A stretch of 13,535 nucleotides of DNA from Clostridiales bacterium (GTDB lineage Bacteria; Bacillota; Clostridia; Christensenellales; Aristaeellaceae): positions 1 to 13,535 of the forward strand of contig SFHU01000078.1 of the NCBI GenBank assembly GCA_004555535.1. The letters are read 5' to 3'. The notes beneath the pieces are model-generated. The model had not been told where the DNA came from. It did no database searches and saw only the letters and a list, made by a program, of their open reading frames with translations. Shown here piece by piece: positions 6,674-13,462 of the stretch. Numbering within the stretch: the first letter of the stretch is position 1; every line of letters begins with the position of its first letter. A program made the translations under genes and the position numbers.

Positions 6674-8803
6674 TTACAGGAATATACCTTGACCGGGCTC
6701 GTCGTGGATCAGCAGTCCCCGCTGGGCATCGTAGCTTCCCACGTCCGTGAGGATAAGAAAACCGTCGTCAGTTTGGAGGGCTGCGCCCGTTCCCAGCAGG
6801 CTTTGTGCATCCTTTCTGTATACGTTCACGCTGTCCCGCTGCAGCCGGCGGAGGGTTTTTCTCGTATAGCCGCCCGCGCGCAGGCCATCAAGAAGGGCCG
6901 CGTTTTCCGTCGTCGGGATATACACCGGCACCGTGTCTTCCTCGATGATTCTGAACTTCTCCGCTACGGTGCGCAGCTCAAAGCGCGCGCAGGCGGGCAG
7001 GATGTCCTTGCTGTCCAGGGCTTTCCCCTTTGAATGAAGGAGATACTGCGAATACAGCCGAATCGAGCGGAGGCTGTCGATCTCCGCCTCCTCGTCCTGC
7101 GCGAAGTGCAGCGCCTGAACCTGCTTGGCCACATGCTTCTGCGGCGTGTTTTCCGCACTGAAGATATGAACGATGCTGTCTTCCCTGCTCCGTCTGCCCT
7201 CCCGGTTGCAGCGCCCCGCCGCCTGCAGAATACTGTCCAGCCCCGCCTCTTCCCGCCATACAGCCGGGAAATCGACGTCGACGCCCGCCTCAATCAGGCT
7301 GGTGGAGACCGCGCGGCACGGCTTTCCCTGCGCGAGCCTCTCCCGGATCTGCCGGATCGCCGCCTTGCGGTCGTTGGGCGTCATCATCGTGGACAGATGG
7401 AAGCGTCCCTCCTCCGGCAGCCGGTCATAGATTTCCCGCGCCCGCCTGCGCGTGTTGACGATGCAGAGCACCTGCTCCTCTCCCGCGATGGAGCGGGCCA
7501 GCGCCTCCTCCTGCAGAAGTCCCTCCTGGCGGAAGGTGACGCGCCTGAAAAACTGATACAGCTCCTGCGGCTGCTGCATGATCTCCGTGATGCGCAGCCC
7601 AGGCGCACAATCGTGAAACAGCCCGTCCAGCGCAGGCTGTGTCGCCGTGCACAGCACCGCTGTCGCGCCGTAATGGCGAACCAGCTCCGCGATGGCATAC
7701 ACGCAGGGCGTCAGATCATTCAGCGGCAGCATCTGCGCCTCATCCAGAATGATCACGCTTCCCGCCAGGTTGTGCAGCTTTCTGCACCTGCTCGTCGCGG
7801 ACGCATACAGCGATTCAAAGAACTGTACCGCCGTCGTCACCACGACGGGCGCATCCCAGTTTTCCGTCGCCAGCCGCTTTTTGATGGAGCGAAGCGCGGC
7901 AGTGTCGTCCAGATCATCCTCGTCATAATCGACGCCGGAATGATGCTCCAGCACATTTTCTTCGCCGAGAATGTCTGCGAAAACAGCCGCATTCTGCTCG
8001 ATGATGCTCGTATAGGGCACGACATAGACGATGCGGGAACAGCCGTGCTCCACGGCATGCCGGAGTGCGAAGGCCAGGGAGGCGACCGTTTTTCCGCCGC
8101 CTGTGGGCACGGTCAGCGTATACAGCCCCTTTTCACCGGCGCCCATCTCCATGCACCGGCTCAGGATTTCGCACCGCTTCCCGTTGATTTCATTCCGGGC
8201 CGGGAACCACGGCGCGATATACGCGCTGAGCCTGTCCAGCAGGACGCGCATACTCTCCCCGCCCTCCCGGCGCACCCCCTGCGGCTGCATGAAGGCCTCC
8301 GTGTCGAGGAAGTCCGCGTCAACCAGACAGGAAAAGAGCATCCGCGTATAGAAGCTGGCCGACAGCGCATCCGGACCGACCCACGCCGGAGGTGCGGCAG
8401 AGGTCTCCGGCTGTATCTCGTCCCTGTAGGCCGAATAGTCCTGCGGCTTGTATTTGAGCTTTCCCTGCAGCGTCCCATCCCGCGGCAGGCTCGTCCGGGC
8501 GCCCAGGTCGCTCAGTCCGCCATGATGCCCCGCGATGGCAAAAGCGGCATACAGATCCCTGAGATCGCATGCCGCAATAGCCCCTGCGGAGGTGTGATTC
8601 ACTTTGGCCGTGTGCTCCGGATCCGCCATCCTTCGCTGCACATCCGGCGCGTATTTGCCGATGTCGTGCAAGAGGCCCGTCCGATAGGCATGGCCGCCCG
8701 CGCCAAAGCCCTCTGCAAAGCGCCCTGCGCGCTCTGCCACGCCCCTGAGGTGCGCCTCAAGCGCCTGAATAGCCCCATCTTCTCTGCGGTGTCCGATGTA
8801 CAA
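6674..8803 (-). CDS. cas3: Cas3 HD nuclease-helicase, type I-C
   Basis: Cas3 is recruited by Cascade to degrade the target DNA. Counting from the TTG start (709 aa), the HD domain shows His18, His46-Asp47 (LLHDIGKYAP), His70 and the AGHHGG motif near 92-96. The SF2 helicase follows with Walker A PTGGGKT (233-239), DEAQ (354-357), TATQP (386-390), STSLIEAGVDVDFP and QAAGRCNREGRR. All expected motifs are present. I chose TTG at 8801-8803 because CGGAGGTG precedes it by 9 nt and homologues begin near LYIGHRREDG. An ATG at 8819-8821 adds six residues but has no ribosome binding site. It follows bcp by 54 bases with no clear promoter or T-run terminator, so the two may share a transcript. It is separated from cas5c by a promoter. 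Confidence 0.97.
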   Translation of the reverse strand: MYIGHRREDGAIQALEAHLRGVAERAGRFAEGFGAGGHAYRTGLLHDIGKYAPDVQRRMADPEHTAKVNHTSAGAIAACDLRDLYAAFAIAGHHGGLSDLGARTSLPRDGTLQGKLKYKPQDYSAYRDEIQPETSAAPPAWVGPDALSASFYTRMLFSCLVDADFLDTEAFMQPQGVRREGGESMRVLLDRLSAYIAPWFPARNEINGKRCEILSRCMEMGAGEKGLYTLTVPTGGGKTVASLAFALRHAVEHGCSRIVYVVPYTSIIEQNAAVFADILGEENVLEHHSGVDYDEDDLDDTAALRSIKKRLATENWDAPVVVTTAVQFFESLYASATSRCRKLHNLAGSVIILDEAQMLPLNDLTPCVYAIAELVRHYGATAVLCTATQPALDGLFHDCAPGLRITEIMQQPQELYQFFRRVTFRQEGLLQEEALARSIAGEEQVLCIVNTRRRAREIYDRLPEEGRFHLSTMMTPNDRKAAIRQIRERLAQGKPCRAVSTSLIEAGVDVDFPAVWREEAGLDSILQAAGRCNREGRRSREDSIVHIFSAENTPQKHVAKQVQALHFAQDEEAEIDSLRSIRLYSQYLLHSKGKALDSKDILPACARFELRTVAEKFRIIEEDTVPVYIPTTENAALLDGLRAGGYTRKTLRRLQRDSVNVYRKDAQSLLGTGAALQTDDGFLILTDVGSYDAQRGLLIHDEPGQGIFL

Positions 8804-8857
8804 TCCTCTGCACCTCCGCATAGTGTCGTCTGCTGACCTGAAAACAGGCCGTGCCGC

Positions 8858-9322
8858 TCATCCTTCTCCCGTCAGAAAGGCGAGAACCTCCGCCGCATTG
8901 GTATCCGGCTTGACTCTGGACATCACCTTTTCCACCCTGCCCTGCTCGTCGATGATCACCGTCGTGCGGACAACGCCCATGTTGACCTTGCCATAGAGCT
9001 TCTTTTCCTTCCAGACGTCATACGCCTGAATGGCCTGCAGCTCCGGATCGGAGAGCAGGATGAACGGCAAACCATACTTTTCCGCAAATCTGGCATGCGA
9101 GGCCACCGAATCCCTGCTCACTCCGATCACAACGGCGTCAATCGCTTTGAATGCCTCATAACTGCCTGCAAACGCACAGGCCTGGCGGGTACAGCCGGGC
9201 GTGTTGTCCTTCGGATAGAAATACAGAACGACCTTTTTCCCCAGGAAGCCGGACAGTGACACCTCGTTCCCTTTCTGGTCCAAAAGGGTAAAATCGGGGG
9301 CCTTTACACCTGTCTCCAACAT
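8858..9322 (-). CDS. bcp: Thioredoxin-dependent thiol peroxidase, BCP/PrxQ family
   Basis: This cytoplasmic peroxiredoxin reduces hydrogen peroxide and organic hydroperoxides with electrons from thioredoxin. The 154-aa protein has the usual length and the signature YPKDNTPGCTRQACAF, with peroxidatic Cys44 and resolving Cys49 five residues later, as in the two-Cys E. coli BCP. The start ATG at 9320-9322 has AGGAG about 8 nt upstream. It lies between the recombinase and cas3 on the same strand. Nothing ties it to CRISPR function, and it may be cargo of the element or a resident gene. The family assignment is firm. Confidence 0.95.
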   Translation of the reverse strand: MLETGVKAPDFTLLDQKGNEVSLSGFLGKKVVLYFYPKDNTPGCTRQACAFAGSYEAFKAIDAVVIGVSRDSVASHARFAEKYGLPFILLSDPELQAIQAYDVWKEKKLYGKVNMGVVRTTVIIDEQGRVEKVMSRVKPDTNAAEVLAFLTGEG

Positions 9323-9342
9323 GCAGATCTCTCCTCTCAGGT

Positions 9343-9372
9343 ATTATGTATAATATTATTTCTCCTTCACAA
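9343..9372 (-). promoter_or_regulatory. Possible promoter upstream of bcp (and cas3)
   Basis: On the minus strand, TTGTGA (9367-9372, 4 of 6) is followed by an 18-nt AT-rich spacer and CATAAT (9343-9348, 5 of 6). It overlaps the 3' end of the recombinase gene and sits just before the bcp ribosome binding site. If used, it would drive bcp and, by read-through, cas3. The match is moderate and the region is generally AT-rich. Confidence 0.35.
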
Positions 9373-11185
9373 ACCGCTCTTCCTTCCGCTTCTTCTCCTT
9401 CTGGCCTGGTTTTGTGTCTGAAGTCTGTTTCCCTGAAGCAGAACCTTCTTCCTGTACACAGCTTCCGTGCCCGCTTATCTCGCGGGGCTCCGATTCCTCT
9501 GTCCCTGTCGGCAGAAGTTCATCCGGCTCCGTGTCCTCCTCTGTGCCAAAGAGGTAAATCTGTGCCTGATCCCCATCCCAGACAATCCTGCGCACCAGCA
9601 TGCACACCGCCGCGCGCCGCTGCACGACATCGGACGCATTCAGGCTCGCGGCGAACATGCCCAGCTGTCCACGCAGCCCGTCAAGCGCATCCTCGCTCAG
9701 CTCGCGCCTGTGCTCCTCCTTCTCCTTTTCCCCGATGCGAAGCGCCAGCGCCTCCCGCTCGCGTCCCAGTGCCGCGATGCGCTCGCCGATCTGCCTGCGG
9801 GCAACGTTCTCCGTCACGTCGGCCAGAGAATCGACCAGCGCCGCCAGCTTCCTGTCCATCCGGGCCGCCTCCTCCCGAAGGCCCGCCAGCTCACGGCCTG
9901 CCTCCTCCCGGGCGCCGGCGTAAAACCGCCTGCTCTCCTCCAGCCGCGCAAGAAAAACATCCCTGTCCTCCCCGAGCTTCTGGAGCTCGATGATGACCGC
10001 ATGATCCAGCGCATCCCCGCGAACATTGCCGCGGCTGCACATGGCCTTCCTGCTCCGCTCCTTCATCTTGCAGACGTAGGTGTATTGAAATCCTCCTCGC
10101 CCGTCAGGACGTCTGGAGACCTTGGGATACATTCGGCTGCCGCACGCGCAGAAGAGCACGCCCGTCAGCAGCGCCTCATTGCTGCGCGGTCTGCGGAATG
10201 CCCTGCACCGGTTCTGCCCGAGCAGCCGCTGCGCCTCCAGCCACTCCCGCGACGGGATCAGGCCAGCATGGGCGCCGACCGCGATGATCCATTCCTCCAC
10301 AGGCAGAAAGACGGTCGGCTTTCCCTTGCTCTGCTCCGTCCGGTTGTAGGCCATGACGCCGTGGCTGCCGTCAAAGGCAGCGCGCTCCGAAAAGACGTCC
10401 GCTTTAAGGCCGAGAAAGTAGTCGTATGCCGCCTCGTCCGCCACGAGATACACCGGATTCTGCAGCATCGCCTTGATGGAGAAGCGGCTGAACTGCCGCC
10501 CGTTCTTGGTCCTCACGCCGCGCGCCATGAGGCCCGCCTCCGTGGAGGACAGCGAGCGCGTCCGGAGGAACAGCTCATAGACCAGCCGGACAGTCCGAGC
10601 CTCCTCCTCGACAAGTTTCAGCTTGCAGGCCTTCTTCGTCTTCCCATCGACGGTCACGGTCTTCACGCTTTCGGAGGCATAGCCCGTCGGTGTAATGCCG
10701 CCCAGCCACCGGCCCGTCTTGGCCAGCTCGTGCATGTTGTCGCGGATGCGTTCGGCGATGGTTTCGCGCTCCAGCTGGGAAAACACGGAGGCGATGTACA
10801 TCATGGCCCGGCCCATCGGGGACGCCGTGTCAAACTGTTCCCGGATCGAGATGAATGCGACGCCCAGCCGGCCCAGCTCCTCGATGAGCGTCGAAAAATC
10901 GCTGATATTGCGGCTGATCCGGTCAAGACGGTAGACGACAATCGCGTCAAACCCGTGTGCCCTGGCCGCCTTCATCATCTGCTTGAAGCCCGGGCGCTCC
11001 AGATTGCCGCCCGAGAATCCCTCGTCCTCATAGACGAGTATGTCCGTCTCCCGGACGCCGGCAAAGTGTCCCCGGACAAACTCCCGGCACAGCTCCACCT
11101 GATTGCCGATGCTCTCTCCCTTGCCCGTGAACTTTGACTTGCGGGAATAGATCGCGACGCGGGTGATTTTCCCCTTCACCGCCAT
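9356..11185 (-). CDS. Large serine recombinase, probable sigK-element (SpoIVCA-type) recombinase
   Basis: The 609-aa product has the layout of a large serine recombinase. The resolvase catalytic domain (about 8-155) carries nucleophile Ser14 in AIYSRKSKFTGKGES and the YRLDRISRNISDF motif. A recombinase domain follows (about 165-275), then a zinc ribbon with Cys346, Cys348, Cys372 and Cys383. A long charged helical, probably coiled-coil, region covers about 400-510. The C-terminal tail (549-609) is acidic, then strongly basic, and makes the protein longer than the roughly 500-aa SpoIVCA. The start ATG at 11183-11185 follows GAGGTGA closely. It lies next to a truncated sigK, as spoIVCA does in B. 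subtilis. The sigK role is inferred from that position. It could instead serve another integrative element. All catalytic features appear intact. Confidence 0.93.
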   Translation of the reverse strand: MAVKGKITRVAIYSRKSKFTGKGESIGNQVELCREFVRGHFAGVRETDILVYEDEGFSGGNLERPGFKQMMKAARAHGFDAIVVYRLDRISRNISDFSTLIEELGRLGVAFISIREQFDTASPMGRAMMYIASVFSQLERETIAERIRDNMHELAKTGRWLGGITPTGYASESVKTVTVDGKTKKACKLKLVEEEARTVRLVYELFLRTRSLSSTEAGLMARGVRTKNGRQFSRFSIKAMLQNPVYLVADEAAYDYFLGLKADVFSERAAFDGSHGVMAYNRTEQSKGKPTVFLPVEEWIIAVGAHAGLIPSREWLEAQRLLGQNRCRAFRRPRSNEALLTGVLFCACGSRMYPKVSRRPDGRGGFQYTYVCKMKERSRKAMCSRGNVRGDALDHAVIIELQKLGEDRDVFLARLEESRRFYAGAREEAGRELAGLREEAARMDRKLAALVDSLADVTENVARRQIGERIAALGREREALALRIGEKEKEEHRRELSEDALDGLRGQLGMFAASLNASDVVQRRAAVCMLVRRIVWDGDQAQIYLFGTEEDTEPDELLPTGTEESEPREISGHGSCVQEEGSASGKQTSDTKPGQKEKKRKEERFVKEK

Positions 11186-11253
11186 TCACCTCGCCTCCAT
11201 CGGATGACGCTCATCGCCCTGCGTGCTCCGGGCACAGCGTTCCCTCATCCGTC

Positions 11254-11497
11254 ATGCCGGACAAGCTGGACGCCATATTCTGGAGCATTCGGGAGGTGTT
11301 GCCCCATCACGGCGCCAAAACCCATCCGCATCGTCGTCCACCCGCCCCGGACTCCGGAGGGACAGCGCGAGCTTCGGGCGCGCGCATCTGCCGCACACGC
11401 CGACGCTGCCATCGGATACATCCGGGCTTTGAACTGCTCCTCCCGGCAAAAGCTCGCGCTCATCGACGCGCTCATCCGCATGGCGGAATCCTCATGA
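11254..11497 (+). pseudogene. Small frameshifted gene between recombinase and sigK half
   Basis: Two adjacent plus-strand frames each look coding over part of this stretch. The first, from ATG 11254, reads MPDKLDAIFWSIREVLPHHGAK. The second continues PIRIVVHPPRTPEGQRELRA and ends KLALIDALIRMAESS at the TGA 11495-11497. Reading the AAAA in ccaaaaccc near 11320 as AAA joins them into one 80-aa helical protein with GC-rich third positions throughout. I do not recognise the family. No Shine-Dalgarno precedes the ATG. It runs opposite to the recombinase and converges on the broken end of sigK, where a recombination directionality factor could sit, but that is a guess from position alone. It may be a decayed gene, a sequencing error in the A-run, or a frameshifting gene. 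Confidence 0.45.
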
Positions 11498-11499
11498 GC

Positions 11500-11560
11500 C
11501 GTATCGTCCGCGCGTTACCCAGAGGAGAGCATCGGATTTTCAATGCACCGCGCGCAATAT
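11500..11560. other. Candidate element-sigK junction (attachment site half)
   Basis: On the minus strand, sigK codons for Cys-Ile-Glu-Asn (TGCATTGAAAAT, 11536-11547) run straight into CCGATGCTC, where intact sigK encodes Glu-Ile-Leu. The B. subtilis skin crossover, as I recall, uses AATGA at these same Asn-Glu codons. The exact core cannot be fixed without the other end of the element. Confidence 0.5.
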
Positions 11561-11868
11561 GTGCTCAGCTGCGTCCCGGATTCCGGCTTGAAGGTGTTCA
11601 CGCCCTTGATCAGCCCGACCGTGCCGATGGAGACGAGGTCGTCCTGGTCACAGCCCGGCACCGTGTATTTGCGCGCAATGTGCGCCGCGAGGCGGAGGTT
11701 GTGCTCAATCAGCGTCTCGCGCGCCTCCCGGTCGCCCTGCGCCATCCGGCGGAGCATTTCCGCCTCCTGCTCCCGGTCAAGCGGCTTGGGGAACGCGCTG
11801 CCCCGGGTCAGATAGCCCAACAGAAACAGCGCATCCTGAAGAAAGAAGAAAACCAGCTGCTCCAACAT
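11515..11868 (-). CDS. sigK: Sigma-K N-terminal half (SpoIVCB-like), interrupted sigK
   Basis: Sigma-K is the late mother-cell sigma factor of sporulation. This 117-aa frame matches its first half. A hydrophobic pro-sequence MLEQLVFFFLQDALFLLG comes before YLTRGSAFPKPL, at the point where B. subtilis pro-sigma-K is cleaved. Next come EMLRRMAQGDREARETLIEH, NLRLAAHIARKY, the region 2 core DDLVSIGTVGLIKG and LSTYCARCIEN. Normal sigma-K continues EILM and runs to about 230 aa. Here it turns to PMLSSG and a stop, so most of region 2.4 and all of regions 3 and 4 are missing, and the fragment alone cannot direct transcription. The start ATG at 11866-11868 has GGTGAT upstream. An in-frame extension to 11949 has no family similarity. 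The break point fits interruption by a skin element. A dead remnant is the alternative. Confidence 0.88.
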   Translation of the reverse strand: MLEQLVFFFLQDALFLLGYLTRGSAFPKPLDREQEAEMLRRMAQGDREARETLIEHNLRLAAHIARKYTVPGCDQDDLVSIGTVGLIKGVNTFKPESGTQLSTYCARCIENPMLSSG

Positions 11869-11875
11869 GCAATCA

Positions 11876-11900
11876 CCCCGCAGACTGTATGCCTGCGGGG
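11876..11900. repeat. GC-rich hairpin just upstream of sigK
   Basis: CCCCGCAG (11876-11883) pairs with CTGCGGGG (11893-11900) around a 9-nt loop. In transcripts coming from the NTPase gene, this stem would partly cover the GGGGTGAT ribosome binding site of sigK. It has no T-run, so termination is doubtful. It overlaps the sigma-E-like promoter, whose -10 fills the loop. Confidence 0.6.
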
Positions 11901-11912
11901 CGATTTCCATGC
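11884..11912 (-). promoter_or_regulatory. Sigma-E-like promoter for sigK
   Basis: On the minus strand, GCATGGA (11906-11912) resembles the sigma-E -35 (GCATATT type) and is followed by a 14-nt spacer and CATACAGT (11884-11891), close to the -10 consensus CATACAnT. sigK is a known sigma-E target in Bacillus. The start would fall about 10 nt before the ATG, leaving a very short leader, which weakens the call. CATACAGT also partly fits a sigma-K -10. Confidence 0.5.
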
Positions 11913-11915
11913 ATT

Positions 11916-12446
11916 TCAAATTCCAAGGGCTGTGTCCTCCGAGGCCCATCTCTCCAGGGTTTCAAGAAGCACCTCCCTGTTTTCGCGCGTCACTGTCACC
12001 ACCTTCACCCGCGGATGCGCCCGGACGGTGTCCAGCAGATCGCTGCTTCTGGGCTTGATGACGCCCAGCACCGGCACACCGCTGTCAAGCGCGCGCAGCA
12101 CGGCGCCGCAGAAGGCCGGCGACTGCCGCTCCATCGTGCCCAGCTCGTCCATGAGCAGCAGGTCAGCGCCTTCCGGGCGCAGCAGCCCCGGCCCGACCCG
12201 GTCAAACACCTCCGGATAACTGACGGGCCTCTTGACGTCCAGATCGCGAAGCCCCACGCAGTTGTCCGCCGTGCAGGCCTCCTGCCCCGCGCACGCCGGA
12301 ATTATGTGCACGCTGCCCTGCCGCCCTGCCCAGCGCGTCACGGTCTGAAAGCCGCCGACGCGCCAGCCGGGATGCGCCTCAAGCAGGCGGCGGATGAGCG
12401 TGCTCTTGCCCACCTGCACCTCGCCCGTCAAAAGCAGATGCGTCAT
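11916..12446 (-). CDS. THEP1-type P-loop nucleoside-triphosphatase
   Basis: This 176-aa P-loop protein is of the NTPase_1/THEP1 type. Walker A is GEVQVGKST (residues 8-16), followed by a long strand, VGGFQTVT, and a Walker B LLLMDELGTME (97-106) where the family has an Asp-Glu pair. Cysteines at 52, 58 and 63 lie in an insertion. Family members hydrolyse nucleoside triphosphates in vitro, and the physiological role is unclear. The start ATG at 12444-12446 overlaps the xdhC stop as ATGA, so the two are probably co-translated. This suggests, but does not show, a role linked to molybdenum or selenium-dependent hydroxylases. The next gene on the strand is the sigK half, which has its own promoter-like sequence. 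Confidence 0.85.
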   Translation of the reverse strand: MTHLLLTGEVQVGKSTLIRRLLEAHPGWRVGGFQTVTRWAGRQGSVHIIPACAGQEACTADNCVGLRDLDVKRPVSYPEVFDRVGPGLLRPEGADLLLMDELGTMERQSPAFCGAVLRALDSGVPVLGVIKPRSSDLLDTVRAHPRVKVVTVTRENREVLLETLERWASEDTALGI

Positions 12447-13462
12447 GCCCGCCTCCTCGCCCTGTGCGCGATCATCTCCGCGGCGATGGAAATCGCGATC
12501 TCGTCCGGCGTCTGCGCGCCGATGGACAGGCCGATGGGTGAATGCAGCCTCGCGGTATCCGCCTCGGAGATGCCCGCCGCCATCAGCCTCGCCTTGACCG
12601 CCGCCACCTTCCTGCTGCTGCCGATGCAGCCGATGTAGGTTGCGGGCGTGCGCAGCACCTGCTCGAGCACCTCGAAATCCGACTGATGCCCGGGCGTCAT
12701 GACGACCGCATAGTCGTCCTGCGTCAGCGTGAGGAAATCTCCGATGCGGGTATAGTCGCCCAAAACCACCTGCTGCGCCTGCGGGAAGACCTCCGGCTGC
12801 GCCACGCGCTGCCTGTTGTCGAACATGGTCACGCTAAAATCGACCTTGCTGAGCACGGGGCAGAGCGCCTCGCCGACATGGCCGCCTCCGAAGATATAAA
12901 CGCACCCGCGGCGCACGATCGGCTCGACATAGTAAATCGGCTCCCCGCTCTCGTAGACGGCGCGCGTGCTGAGCATCGGCCTGAGCGCTTCCTCCGTCAG
13001 CGCGTCAAAGAACTGCATGCCGCGCTCCTCGTCGTACAGGCCCATCTGGCTGAGCGCGCCCTGCGCGATGGCGTAGAGCAGCCAGGCGTTCGTCTGGCCG
13101 CCAAGCACCTCCACCAGCCGCGAAAGCACCTCGCAGGACCGCGTGTCCGCATGGTCAAAGAACTGATAGTAGATGGTCACGCTCCCGCCGCAGACCATGC
13201 CGATATCCTCGACCTCCGACCTCGCCAGCTCAAAGCCCCTGACGACGCTCTGGCGGGAGACAAACAGCGTCCGCGCCTGCCTGACAGCCTCCAGCTCGAC
13301 CGCCCCGCCGCCGACGGTGCCCATCGTCTCTCCCGTTTCAAAGACGGCCATCCGGCTACCCGCGCCGCGCGGCGAGGAGCCGGAGGAGGCCAGGATCGTG
13401 CAGAGCACGGCGTCGCGTCCGCCGCGCAGGGCGCCAAGCATCGCTTCAAACAGCCTGATCAT
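12443..13462 (-). CDS. xdhC: XdhC/CoxI family molybdenum hydroxylase accessory protein
   Basis: XdhC proteins bind molybdenum cofactor and help its sulfuration and insertion into xanthine dehydrogenase-type enzymes. The 339-aa product has the N-terminal XdhC/CoxI domain (GSSPRGAGSRMAVF near 28-41, GTVGGGAVE near 48-56, CGGSVTIYY at 91-99). The C-terminal Rossmann domain has FGGGHVG at 191-197, then TPGHQSDF, YIGCIGSSRK and SPIGLSIGAQTPDEIAISIAAE. The frame is complete. The start ATG at 13460-13462 has GGAG about 9 nt upstream. It leads a two-gene unit with the NTPase. No hydroxylase subunit is in the window, so the substrate is unknown. Confidence 0.94.
   Translation of the reverse strand: MIRLFEAMLGALRGGRDAVLCTILASSGSSPRGAGSRMAVFETGETMGTVGGGAVELEAVRQARTLFVSRQSVVRGFELARSEVEDIGMVCGGSVTIYYQFFDHADTRSCEVLSRLVEVLGGQTNAWLLYAIAQGALSQMGLYDEERGMQFFDALTEEALRPMLSTRAVYESGEPIYYVEPIVRRGCVYIFGGGHVGEALCPVLSKVDFSVTMFDNRQRVAQPEVFPQAQQVVLGDYTRIGDFLTLTQDDYAVVMTPGHQSDFEVLEQVLRTPATYIGCIGSSRKVAAVKARLMAAGISEADTARLHSPIGLSIGAQTPDEIAISIAAEMIAHRARRRA

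Larger units (their letters stand above)
1..11535. mobile_element. Partial sigK-intervening (skin-like) element carrying type I-C CRISPR-Cas
   Basis: Proposed extent. The right boundary lies where the sigK frame stops matching sigma-K, just after the Asn codon at 11536-11538. A large serine recombinase begins about 350 bases inside that boundary. From there to the left edge I find no C-terminal half of sigK (regions 3 and 4), so either the element continues past position 1 or that half was deleted. Known for the family: in Bacillus subtilis and several clostridia a skin element splits sigK and its serine recombinase removes it in the mother cell. Seen here: truncated sigK, adjacent recombinase, no second half. 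Inferred: bcp, the cas genes and the CRISPR array are cargo. The alternative is a degraded sigK beside a resident CRISPR locus. Confidence 0.5.

Noticed and set aside
7034..8836. 600-aa plus-strand open frame opposite cas3
   Set aside because: It is antisense to a clear Cas3 with all helicase motifs, is Arg/His/Gln-rich, and has no family pattern.
8835..8850. GACCTG-AAAA-CAGGCC hairpin between bcp and cas3 as a terminator
   Set aside because: The stem is only 6 bp with one G-U pair and no T-run follows on the minus strand.
9346..9993. Plus-strand open frame starting between bcp and the recombinase
   Set aside because: It is rich in Pro, Ser and Ala from antisense GC-rich codons and lies almost wholly opposite the recombinase.
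9467..11137. 556-aa plus-strand open frame opposite the recombinase
   Set aside because: It mirrors the recombinase gene in GC-rich DNA, has no recognisable domain, and the minus-strand gene has clear catalytic motifs.
11245..11481. 78-aa minus-strand open frame between recombinase and sigK
   Set aside because: Its composition looks like a shadow. The opposite strand reads better as one frameshifted gene.
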